Position numbers and translations under genes: made by a program. Shown here piece by piece: positions 39,013 to 52,575 of a DNA stretch of 64,000 nucleotides. Positions within the stretch are counted from its first letter, which is position 1. Each line of letters opens with the position of its first letter. The notes beneath the pieces were generated by a model. The model was not told the DNA's origin. It searched no databases and saw nothing but the letters and a program-made list of their open reading frames with translations. Origin of the DNA: Gonapodya sp. JEL0774 (lineage: Eukaryota; Monoblepharomycota; Monoblepharidomycetes; Monoblepharidales; Gonapodyaceae); assembly GCA_027604505.1 (NCBI GenBank), contig JADIIX010000064.1, positions 62,001 to 126,000 of the forward strand, given 5' to 3'.

Positions 39013-40612
39013 CTAATCAGAAAAATCCCCCTTGGAAGGGGGGTCTGGATTGACTGCAAGCAAGTGCTTGCCGACGTCCGAAACAATCTGAACCACTTCC
39101 CATTTCTGCCATGCCCTTGCCGGCGCCACCACATTTCGCTCCACATACCAACCGGGCCGTCGAGGGTCTTCAATCGAGTACGTCACAAAAAACCAAGGGT
39201 CAGACGGTGGATACACCGGAAGTGGTGCGGATACGGAAACTGGGAAGCCGGATAGTTCTCGATGAGTAAATGGAAGCGCAGGTGGAGCTGGAACTCGTTC
39301 CAAGACAATGGCCGTGCTTGCATCTGCGTGGAGTACAAGCCGACCGGCAGAAAGGCCAGAATTTGATCTGAGAGGAGGAGGACCATTTTCGCTCCACTTA
39401 CAGACTCATGGTCAGTAAGATCTGATCACTCACTCCTCAATCATGCGGAGCACAAACGCTCTTTCTCTCGATTCCTCCATCGGAACGGAAAGCGGCTCAA
39501 CGAATTTGCACTCAAAATTCTGAACTATTCCTTCACGCGTCCACTCAGCTCCCATGGAATCGAACTCCCGGACATGGTGAATCCGATCCTCATAGATCGT
39601 CAAGTTTGTCGCCCGAGGAAAGTGCTGGAGAAGAGCTAGTAGGAAAGAGCGCTTGAATGCTAGCGTAGACATCCAGCGGGATTTAGAGTTTTCGTGCAAT
39701 GGGTGGTGGTAAGTGAGCTGCCCAGATGGAGGGGCGATGGCTTTTGCGAGAGCCGGAGGCTCGAAAGGGAGAGTCCAAGAGCCTATCAGGCAATTCAGCG
39801 GAGAGGTGTACCATGTTCTAGAAGGAATGAATTCCGAAGGCGGCTAACTCACCCGTTGCAACATCATTGGTGGGTTTGGATCCCAAAATGTCAAAAGGTA
39901 GGCGATGGGATTCGCACATGCTGCGAAGTGTCTGACCGAGAAAAAGATATTTAGAAGCAAGCAGCTTCTTGCAAAGAAACGTCCATTTCAAACGAGACCT
40001 GACTACTAGTGTAGTCATGTGGCCCGCACAATGATTATTGTGATGCGTGGATTGTTCAACAAAATTCGGTGGAAGGCCACCTTGTGATATCGAAATGCGA
40101 CACCCCTCTCAATAATTGGAAACCGAATTCGTCAACACCGCCCTGTTTTCTACTTATAGTAGACTCACCTGACTGAATTTCATGTAACTCCGTCCCGTCA
40201 GAAGAACTGTCACCGCAGTAGGGTCAGCCGCGGATGCTCGGATCGTGTCGCATATGGGTTCGTTCCATCGTCCTGCCCAGCCTGACGCCTCAGCTTCAGA
40301 ACCGAGATCAAGAGAGCGAGGATCTGTCCACCTAAATGTGTGGAGTGCAAGAGTGACTGTGTTGGAGTGATGATGTCTCCAGAGAGTGATAAGGTTCTAC
40401 CATCCGATTCCTGGAGCGTGAGCGCCCGTTAAAAGCTTCAGAATTGAGCTATGCCAAATTTTGGGAGAGGGAAGCGGGCTTGCGAATATGGTATTGTCGA
40501 AATCAACTGGTTGTTTCAATCAGTATCATGATCGATTTTGCGCAGCCATCACGGAGGATGCAGAACACGAACAGACGTTTATTCTCCGGATCTGCAGAGA
40601 TGCGGATGACAT
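39013..40612 (-). CDS. HAD_SAK-like (Swiss Army Knife RNA repair-type HAD) protein
   Basis: Minus-strand multi-exon gene. The proposed start is ATG 40612, with exon 1 (40612-40567) joining an exon from 40506. The join creates the HAD nucleophile motif FDFDNTIF, which fits DxDxT/V. Next come ASPLPSPKIWHSS, a GW-WTDPRSLD block across the next intron, WNEPICDTI and VLLTGRSYMKFSQ (HAD motif II region). Further on are STLAFKRSFLLALLQHF and TIYEDRIHHVREFD, ending WVEV-type sequence and SKGDFSD at 39013. The LTGR, STxxFK and IYEDR blocks recall the fungal HAD_SAK_1 family (DUF2410 type), whose members have been linked by domain architecture to RNA repair; no reaction is proven. Its start codon lies 152 bases from the divergent ATP11 start, suggesting a shared promoter. 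Confidence 0.68.
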
Positions 40613-40764
40613 CGCTCGGGTTCGAGTGCAGTGAGACACTTTTTTGAGTTGTGGAAGGTTGATCCCCCCCCCCCTCCAATGACACGATGAAAATGCATAA
40701 CGCCTTGTGCTGTGTTGAAAACTCTCTCCCACCAGATCCGTAACCTAAAGTCACACGACTGACG
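40613..40764. promoter_or_regulatory. compact bidirectional promoter (HAD_SAK-like / ATP11)
   Basis: Only 152 bases separate the two divergent start codons. A homopolymer of nine C residues lies at about 40667-40676. No TATA box is clear. Confidence 0.5.
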
Positions 40765-42284
40765 ATGCTTCCATCACGTCCTGGCGTAATAGGGAATTTT
40801 TCCTCTTTGCGATCCGCGGCAGCATCTGCCTGCGTTTCGGCGGTGGGAACTGGACCGGGGCCATCGCCGAACGGAGGGAGGCTTTTCGCGTCTGCAGTAC
40901 ACGGTAAGTGTCAAAGTGATGCTCTGGGAGTTTTGCAACTGAGAAGTCGTTGAATGGGAGGTGCGGCGTCTTGAGCCTGATGGACTTCTGCAAATTTCTT
41001 CACCTCATAAAAGACGCTCTGGCGATCGTCCATTTTCCATCTTCCCCGGTATCACCTGCAATAACACTCGATCAAAGCTCTGGTTTTGCTGGCCTAACTT
41101 TCTCGATCCCAACAGCGGCCCAGCCAACCGAGGGAGCTCCTCTTCCAACAATTCCAAGCCCCGAGTTGACAACCGACGATCCATTTATAAGAAAATACCA
41201 GAGCAAACTCCAACAAAAGCTGAGAGAGTGAGATCTCGTTTTCAGCCCTCTTTGATTCCCTTCGAGAGCTTCGAGGGTTGGACTGATTATCTGTCCAGTC
41301 AAGGATTCTCCTCAATCGACGATTATCGCACCAAAATGAACCTGCGCCGTGGATACGCAACCTCCGCGATCCCGCCTACACCACCAACACCAGCACCGTC
41401 TACGACTTCGTCCCCCTCCTCTGTACAGGACTTACCAACCAAAACACCGGAGTCTGTGAAATCCGAACCAGGCTCAGAAGCGTGGCGCAGCTACCAACCT
41501 GATCCTGTCCCTGCTATTGTCAAGGTATAATGCGCACAGGACTTCTTTATATGTCCCTGCCTCCGGACTATTGTCGACTAACCTTAGTTGCTCCTCCCAG
41601 CCCCTCTCTTCCATTCTCAACCTCGAAAAGGCATCCCAGCTCTCGTCTGAAGAGCTTGGAAAGTTGTGGAAAGCTTACTTCTCTCGCAAAGAAGGAACAC
41701 TGTTTGCTGTTGTTCCGTCGGAGGTGTACTCGAAAATGATGAAGCGTGGGAAGCAATATTCTTTGGTGAGTCAGAATCGAGCGACCGTGTCACAAACATT
41801 TTCGAAGAGGACCTCAATTTATGGCCTAACTCCGACTATCCAAAACCGTTATGTTCACGTAATCTGCGATAAATGAAACCTCTGCAAGTTCCTACTCCCT
41901 GTACCCCGCGATAACTCTGGATTTGAGTTCTTCCTCTGTCAATTTCAACCGCCACTTATCCACTTCACCACTCTTGCCTCATTCCAGCGGCAGCTCAAGG
42001 CGACGCCTTCGGCTCCTGCCGTACCATATCTCACCTTGACCCACTACCCCGATCTCTACCACAGCCATGGAATCGCACTCATGAAAGGTGAAGTGGATCA
42101 AGCAGCGTGTGAGAGGGATGGTGTGGCTCTGAACGCAGATGACGCCCGAGTTCTTGCCTGGGGTGTGCAGCAATTCTACGCAACTGGTGGGACGAGAAAG
42201 TTGCGGTTAGTAGAAATATTTCACAAAGATCCTGCCGGTTTCAACTACCAAGATGTGGTAGACGAGATGGACAGGCTAGAATGA
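40765..42284 (+). CDS. ATP11: F1-ATPase assembly factor ATP11 (ATPAF1)
   Basis: Mitochondrial chaperone that binds free beta subunits during F1-ATPase assembly. The model has five exons: 40765-40903, 41116-41227, 41269-41524, 41601-41765, 41889-42284, giving 355 residues. An alternative acceptor near 41008 would lengthen exon 2 in the same frame. The N-terminus is Ser/Ala/Arg-rich and fits a mitochondrial presequence. The conserved blocks are DPFIRKYQSKLQQKL, PLSSILNLEKASQLSSEE, LWKAYFSRKEGTLFAVVP, FLLPVPRDNSGFEFF, FTTLASFQ, LTLTHYPDLYHSHGIALMKG and WGVQQFYATGG. They are in the same order as yeast Atp11 and human ATPAF1. The join between exons 2 and 3 requires a 41-bp intron (41228-41268), since the two conserved blocks are in different frames. 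Confidence 0.9.
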
Positions 42285-42404
42285 AATAATGCACTGCACA
42301 CAGAAAGTCACTCATTGAAATGAGATTTGCTATTTCCAAAGTCTAAACTCAAGGACCTGCTGGTACATGCATGCACACTTCCTAACTAATCAAAGTCCAG
42401 GCCA

Positions 42405-45838
<3,434 letters not shown>

Positions 45839-47046
45839 GCTGAGACCGAGTTGAATGAGCTGCGGTAAAAAGACAGAGCGCGAGAAGCGTCGAGTGTTTT
45901 GAGAGACGCCGGCTGATGATGGGGAAGTGCTGTTTTGAAGAGGGTGCTTGCGCAACACACTCAAAGTCAGCACAGCTTTCATACAAATCTAGTCGCTTCT
46001 TCCCCTTTCTACGCTACGGTAAAAGTAAAGCAAACCCATCTACCTACGAAGAACTTCACGAAAATACATTTTCTTTCGGAACAGATTGGTGTGATACATT
46101 TTTACACTTTCTGGCACTAATTGACTCGCAGCTGCCGACTGCTTTCAGTCACCAGAAAGACTACCTCGTGGAACCCGACGGTGGAGAAGCTGCTGTGAAT
46201 GTCAGCAAACTCCAACCACTCTTCCTTGCGGTGGACCAGGTGTGGGGAAATTCCCACATCGGAGGACAGAAGCAACGAGAGATAAACTCCCTGTCCTTCG
46301 TGTTACCCCAACAGCATCGTTTGAGGATAAGGATCTACAACTGGTTGAAGAGCGCACTCGCTTCCAAGACGGCCTTGATCGCTTTTCTAATCGTGTACCT
46401 ACTACCTCAGTACCTAGTACAACCACGATGACGTGAAGCCTCAAGAAGTCGAAGGCTCTTTTATTCCCAGATCCGGGAAAAACGATCCTTCCAGGTCTTC
46501 CAATCGTTGCAAACGCTTCACGTTGTTGTCCCACAGTCTTCAGTAACTGGTTTAGGAAAGTTGTGAAGCCACTGCCGGGCAAGAATGATGGCACTCTTCA
46601 TCACCAATTGTATATGCTGATGATCCCACCCACACTACCACCACATATCATGTGTGGATCTCCAACATCAACCTCAATCTTGCTCATCACTACTCATAGT
46701 GGCACGACTGTTCCACAAAACTCTGCAGCGCTTGAGTCTACGTTCGCGTCTTCTGAGGCACGTGCTCATTTTCTTCTTTGACTATGTATGGTGATACACT
46801 CGAGCTCATTGGAATAGCAATAATGTTTCTTTTGACATGGACATGGTCGAAGGATTCCAGTTACAATTTACTGCCTGAACTCACTCTTTCCTTCTTCTTC
46901 TTTCTCGTCTTGTATGGTCTGCAACTGATCTGATTCGGACCCACGATAGGTTTTCAGATTATTGGCAGATCGAAATTGTATTTGAAACTACACAGAAAGT
47001 TCCCTGACGCATAAAATGTCACTTTGCCTACAATTACTGCTGCTCC
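45839..47046. other. 1.2-kb region with weak coding signal
   Basis: Lies between the CDC48 start and the DUF4336 gene stop. On the plus strand one frame (about 46200-46433) reads like protein (SFEDKDLQLVEERTRFQDG, LDRFSNRVPTTSVPSTTT). After a single TGA at 46434 the same frame stays open to 46781. On the minus strand 46594-46202 is also open. I could not assemble a spliced gene or recognise a family. It may be a small unrecognised gene, a decayed gene or regulatory sequence for CDC48. Confidence 0.3.
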
Positions 47047-48205
47047 TCACAACTTCATCTCCAGGAACCAAGAATACAGAGACTTCCACTTGTTCGTTGC
47101 GTCTTTATCGATGATTTCCCCATGGCATGGGACGATTATTTCCGGTTTCCTGGTTGAATGCATACATAAATGGGCTCTATCGCTGGAGCGGATACACCCA
47201 GACAAAGCTGCAAACTCACCATTCCTCGGCAACAAGCTTTGCCGCAAGAGCAAGATCTTTCCGATCTTTCGCCGTGTACCAGAGGAAAGCCTGAGGCAAA
47301 GGCAACGCATGAGAGGCTTTCCTTTTCCTGACTTGAGGTTCCATGAAGTTACTTGCCTTGTGACCCCAGCTATCAACACTAAGCGCCCCTGCCGCCATGC
47401 GCTGGAAGAAGGTCGGATGTTGTTTTGGCGCAAGGCTAAATTGCTCGGTTGCGGGAAGATTGAAGACCATGTCTGCCGGACACCAAACGATTGAGAGTTT
47501 GTGACGAGAATGATCACGCATTTACTCACCGGCTGTGAGCAAGCACTTCGTAGGCTTGTGGAAGATCAATACATCTCGGTTCACGAACCCAGGGCAGTAT
47601 CGGAATGCGAACTGATGTCGAGATGTTATGAACACAAACTGAACCCTGTTTGCGTTCGAATGGCTCACCTCCTCCTCAAAGCCATACTTCTTGTCTGCTG
47701 GGTCTTCTCCGAAAATGCCCGACCATTCGAATTCGGGTTTCCCCTTTGAATGCAGTAGTTCTGTCATCTGCTTCCTCAGTCCATTCACCCCAATGACCTT
47801 TGCTTCCGGGTAAGCTTCTTTCCAATTTGGAGCGTAAAGATAGTGTTCAATGTCCGGTAGAATCAAGTACTTGACTGTCCCCAGCTTATCGGCCGCTTCC
47901 TTAGTCTTCAAAGGCAACAATGTCACATGCACAGCAACTGGCCGCTTGACCATCTGACCGAGACTCACCGGCCCATCAAGCACAGTGGGGCTAAAAACCA
48001 AGACATCTCCTGAAGCCATCTTCACTGCTGTACAACGTGCACCGATCGCTGTCCCGCCAGGAGGACGAAGAAACGGTCGGGCGATAGTGAGTATGGTCGG
48101 GGTCAGCGATCTGATGATGGGGGCGACCCCATCAAATTGAGCGTTCAGAGAAAGAGCTGGGGAGGTATGTACAGGCGTCATTCTCGCTTGTGAGTAAAAC
48201 GACAA
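47047..48205 (-). CDS. DUF4336 (metallo-beta-lactamase-like fold) protein
   Basis: Four exons (48205-47669, 47611-47530, 47472-47220, 47149-47047) give 324 residues. Family-type blocks: DVLVFSPTVLDGPV, LGTVKYLILPDIEHYLY, WKEAYPEAKVIGVNGL, FVNRDVLIFHKPTKCLLTAG, DMVFNLPATEQFSL and the C-terminal IIVPCHGEIID. The pattern of a strand, an H at IEHYLY, a GNRDVL-type strand, the D in DMVFNLP and the late CHG corresponds to DUF4336, a group resembling metallo-beta-lactamases but with altered metal ligands. No activity is established. ATG 48205 or the next Met at 48181 (MTPVHTSPALS) could start it. It lies tail-to-head behind the Sec14-like gene with about 220 bases between. Confidence 0.8.
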
Positions 48206-48423
48206 AGTTTCTCGGATGTGTCGCCCTCAGACTGACTGTGTGTAGAATGATGATGACTGTTCAAGTTTCTGCAACGTCACTCCAAGAGCATACGACAATG
48301 TCGTGTTACATCATATGATATGTACGTCAGAAATTAATGTGAGTCGTATTAATTGTAATGATGTGACGAGACATGATAGAATCATACATTACACAATCTA
48401 TTCTATATGTGTGTTCCATGCAT

Positions 48424-49525
48424 TTATCCCGCCTTACGTGACCTTTTCACGCTCTCAATTTCCTCCTTCAATTTCCAGAAGATGTCATTGTCAAACTGAT
48501 AGTCCAAAGTCCCACCGTACTTAATCTCGAGTTGGTCTGCATCAATGAGCTCCAGAATCTCCTTCTCGTTCCCCGTGACCTTCTCCGACCCTCCACCAGT
48601 TGAAATAAAAGATATTTTCGACGCTGTAACGGGGTCAAGGAACGGTTTGACAAGCTGCAAGTGGATACGACGAAGTGCCACATTGTGAGGAGGAGTCACA
48701 CCGGCACTGACGCAGAGAAAGCTGAGCTTACACTCCACAAAGTTCCAAATATCCACGGTGCATCGACCATGAAGCATTTTCCGAGACGCTCAGGATAGTG
48801 ATTTGTGAGGTAGCTCAGCGTGTCCATCGTCACACTCGAGGGAGGGCGATTCGCCCAGGTGTATTCCCGCATGTCTTTGGTCATTATAGATATAGTTTTG
48901 TATATTTGTTTCGAACTGTGACATATTGGGAAACATGGAACTCACCCATAATGATGCACATTTGCCCGACACCTGAACAAGAGAATTGAGGTGTATCCTT
49001 GAGTGCAATGCCTCACGAGTCGCAATAACAAAGCTTCGCGTACTCACCATCGGGCATGAGATTGATTGCGTATTCGGTGAGGGCCATCAAGAGACGGACG
49101 TTGAGATACGGATCTTTGACGATTCCACGCTTTTTGAGATACATAATTGGTCGATTGTGTTTGTCAAACCCGCAAAGGTAATTATTTCCAGAGCTTTCCT
49201 GTTCGACTTCCTCTTTTGTCACTGTATGTGGTTTGTACGTGACAAATCGCCATTCCAGAGTTGCCTTTAGCATTGCCTCCGATTTTGAGAGGTTGAAGTT
49301 GCGAGCTCGCAAATATCGGATAACACAACTGGTGTCGCAAAAGTCTTTGAGCTCTTCTAAGTTGACCTCGGAGTGGGAAGCATGAAACTCGTCCAGTATT
49401 TTGGGGAGTACTTGAGATTCGAACTCCTCCAATCGTACCAGTTGCAAATCGGACAAGCCAGTTTTGGGATCGAACTTGCCGTCTGAGACAAAATTCTTCG
49501 GTACGGTGATCGGTATCGATGTCAT
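48424..49525 (-). CDS. Sec14-like CRAL-TRIO phospholipid transfer protein
   Basis: Four exons (49525-49048, 48972-48946, 48874-48732, 48654-48424) give 292 residues. An N-terminal CRAL-TRIO-N helix bundle (CVIRYLRARNFNLSKSEAML, LEWRFVTYKP) is followed by the lipid pocket: NNYLCGFDKHNRPIMYLKK, VGQMCIIMDMREYTWA, MDTLSYLTNHYPERLGKCFM, VDAPWIFGTLWSLVKPFLDP and VTASKISFI. YPERLG followed by a P-W-F/W-L-KPFLD block is diagnostic of Sec14 proteins, which exchange phosphatidylinositol and phosphatidylcholine or related lipids between membranes. Exon 2 is only 27 nt. The tail is basic (SVKRSRKAG). It starts 150 bases from the divergent enkurin ATG. Confidence 0.9.
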
Positions 49526-49675
49526 GGGTGATTGGCGGGAGAGGATATGGGGACGATAACAAAAGTGTGCGGAATATGTGGGGCAGTTCATTTCTCGAGA
49601 TTTACCCGTCGGCAAGTAACCAGGAAGGAGCACGCAGCTACTTGCTCTGCGGCATCGCCACCCATCACACCAGCG
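49526..49675. promoter_or_regulatory. compact bidirectional promoter (Sec14-like / enkurin)
   Basis: 150 bases between divergent start codons at 49525 (minus) and 49676 (plus). It contains no clear TATA box. Co-regulation is possible but unproven. Confidence 0.45.
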
Positions 49676-50791
49676 ATGCTTCCAAAGACCAAACAAACTT
49701 CCTCTTATGCTCCATCCGCAATCATCTCATCATCGCAGGGCTTCATACCCCAGGACCCGTTTGATGAGTCTGTGTATCGCATCATTCCCGTTGAACACAG
49801 GGTGCCTCCCAAGCCCCCACTCTATCATTCAAAGTACTCGAATGAAGTGCGGGAGAAGTTCAAGATACCAAAGAAGCCACATGCAATCATGGGACCGGAC
49901 AGACCCGAGGGCGCCGCGCTCTCACCGGACAACTTTTTGAGGAAGGGAGAAGGAGAGCGACGATTGGATGTGAAGGCAGGTGAGATCCACCTTACTTAGT
50001 CGCATCATGGAGTGTTGCTAGAGTAACTCAATCTCGATCCCTCTGAAATGCGTAATTGGCCACTTCCGACACAATAGCGTCCGGCAAAGGGGACCGCGAC
50101 CGGACAATTCGAAAGGCACCTCTTCCAAACGAGGATGGAAGAGTAGCAAGCGCAGCCAACAAGGACTTCGTCAAGCTTAACGCTCTTGACAACATCAACT
50201 CAGGTTCGCTGGCAATAGTGCATGTTATGCTCCAGAAGTGCATTCACACCCTCAACCGAACTATCAAGCACCGAAGAAGGTCCCAGTTCCTGCCCAACGA
50301 TACGTAAACAAGCAAGACTATGGACGGAATCCTGAGTATCTTAGTAAGAGGAAGAAGGAAGCAGAGATTGCCCAGAAGGTGCCTATGACAAAACTCCATT
50401 TCGGATCTGACAACTTGTGGGCACCAAAACCGTCCTTGAACCTAATTAATATTTCAGATGCTTTCCGAAGCTCGCGCCCACCAGCAGCACCAAGAAGTGC
50501 TCAGCACGGGACTGATGCCCCTCCCCGAGGAAGAACGTATCAAAATTCTCGATGGTCTCAAAATGAACTGGAGCAAGCTCAACGAAGAATACGGCAAATT
50601 GAGTTTAACTGTGGATACTATCCCCAAAATTACTAGGTACATGCTCCCTGGTGAGAACTGGCAGATCTGACCTGACAAACACCACATGTTTTAGAAAAGT
50701 ATCCATCGAGCAACGATTGAAACGTCTAGAAACAGACATTGCCAAATTCTCACATGCAAATATTCTCGTCGACGTTTCCGGCGGGCGATGA
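49676..50791 (+). CDS. ENKUR: enkurin (axonemal inner-junction protein)
   Basis: Enkurin is a microtubule inner protein of motile cilia and flagella. Five exons (49676-49979, 50078-50203, 50236-50378, 50458-50636, 50695-50791) give 282 residues. Conserved features: YRIIPVEHRVPPKPPLYHSKY, an AANKDFVKLNALDNI block, VPAQRYVNKQDYGRNPEYL, SKRKKEAEIAQK and the C-terminal enkurin domain (PLPEEERIKILDGLKMNW, NEEYGKLSLTVDTIPK, EQRLKRLETDIAKF). The YxNKxDYGxxPEY and LKxNWxxxxxExxxLS patterns match vertebrate enkurin closely. Presence of this gene implies a flagellated life stage. The model needs a 32-bp second intron (50204-50235), shorter than any other here. Confidence 0.9.
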
Positions 50792-51433
50792 TAGTATTAG
50801 GTTATGTTAGTTTTAAACGATATTTGTTCAACAGTACCGTTTATCCTCCTTATTTTTCTCCGAATTCAATTTATGGCGATGGCGTCGGTATTGCATTTGC
50901 GTCGTAATTATAAATTAGCTTGTTCAATGATGATGATGAATACAATAATATCTTTGAAACCCACTTTCCAACACATTCAGAAGCAGAAGATGTCATCTCG
51001 AACATCTCAAAAGCGCTCGTAAGCTGCTTCGCACTGTCATCTGCTCGTCCTGCATATCTCACGATCGTCCTCCCAGGAAAATTGACTGGTGCGCTGTTAG
51101 CAAGGTATAATTTCATTTGGATCATGCAACGCAATCGCGCTTCATTCCTTTCTAATACTCCCCCTCACTTAGACTGTCTTGTTTTTGGTAATAGCAGCAT
51201 GGATTCTCTTGGTTCTGTACCTCGCATTTGAGGTCGGTCAATACAAACCACTCCGGAGTGATCACTCCAGTTGATGGGATCTTACAATTCAGGCTATTGC
51301 CAGCGACACATTCTTTCAGTCTTTTCTTGTATTACTGTGTAATTTATATCGTATGGTCCGTGTTGGAACAAGCTGTTGCGATATGTGATGATCTACACAC
51401 TCCCAGTATCCACATACCCTTACTTCTCCGCCG
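50792..51433 (+). other. intergenic region with a possible small exon
   Basis: Between enkurin and BET3. A plus-strand stretch at about 50920-51102 reads as plausible protein (DDDEYNNIFETHFPTHSE, ISNISKALVSCFALSSA, YLTIVLPGKLTGALLA) with donor gtataa after GCAAG. No ATG, upstream exon or family could be identified. Otherwise the region looks non-coding. Confidence 0.25.
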
Positions 51434-52478
51434 ATGGCCGCTGCAGCCACGGGTCCGAAAAACTATGCAAAAATTGGCGAGGACTTATGGAAGTCGAGGG
51501 TCGACAAGATTGTGGGTCCCCGTTAGGTGTGGAAGAAGAACAGCGCTCATGTCTTCACTTCATCTTTCAAAATAACTTGGCTTCTCTCACTCATCTTGGC
51601 CACAAATAACGCTTATCGTTTCATGGATTGACCGATGAACATCCGATATGGCTACAAAATGGGCGCATTCTCCTCATTTTCGACTGTCCCGCCATATCAC
51701 ATAACCCAGTCTGCAGAGCTCTTCACGCTCACCTACGGCTCCCTGGTAGCACAGCTCATGCGCGATCACCAGGACTATTCTGAAGTTAATCGACAATTGG
51801 AAAAGATGGGTTACAACATCGGCACCCGCTTGGTGGAAGATTTTGTCGCAAAGAGCGGCCTTGGAAGATGCCAGGATATGCGAGAAGCGGGCGAGGTGAT
51901 AGCCAAGGTGGGTGAGAGTGGGGAATGGGAATACCAAATGGAAGAGAACACTGGAGTCGCGATGTGGGAGTTGTGCAAGGCGATACCCTCAGTTCCAGGG
52001 AGCATTTCCCACTATCCTTCGACCATCCAATTACAGCATTGCTTTTCTTTTAACTTTCTTGCACGCTTTCTAGGTGGCCTTTAAGGCATTCTTGAATATA
52101 TCACCCTCGGTAACACAACCCACTGCCGACGTTCGGGAGGTTTCCCTCGTGTTTGATGAGAATCCGCTTGCAGACTACGTGGAGCTTCCTCAAGATGCGA
52201 TGGGGGAACTTTGGTACTCGAATATTCTATGCGGGGTTGTGAGGGGAGCGTGTGAGATGGTAGGTGAACGTCGAATGGCGCTAAGAAGATCGGGTGCTCA
52301 CTATGTTCACCTCCATCGTCCTGTTTGCATTATTGTGATTGTGATGTCGTGCTGGTAGCTGCAATTGGGTGTCACCGCAAATTTTGTTTCTGATAACCTG
52401 AGGGGAGATGATGTGACAGAGATGCGAGTTAAATTAGTTCGGATATTAGAAGAAGAGATGCCACAGGGAGAAGATTAA
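51434..52478 (+). CDS. BET3: TRAPP complex subunit BET3 (TRAPPC3)
   Basis: Core subunit of the TRAPP Rab-GEF complexes acting at the Golgi. Four exons (51434-51511, 51710-51907, 52074-52259, 52359-52478) give 193 residues, the family length. Sequence runs [18 protein letters not shown], then [77 protein letters not shown] and [19 protein letters not shown]. These match yeast Bet3 along their whole length. The conserved palmitoylation Cys (C in [13 protein letters not shown] region) is present. The ATG is inside the conserved N-terminus, and the first intron (198 bp) is longer than the rest. Confidence 0.95.
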
Positions 52479-52575
52479 ACTGCGAGTATGTATTTTAAGT
52501 TCCCATCGTTTCTGAGTGCTGAATACCGAGTCACCCCGACTGATGAGATCCAACTCGTCGTAACCTGCATAACTC

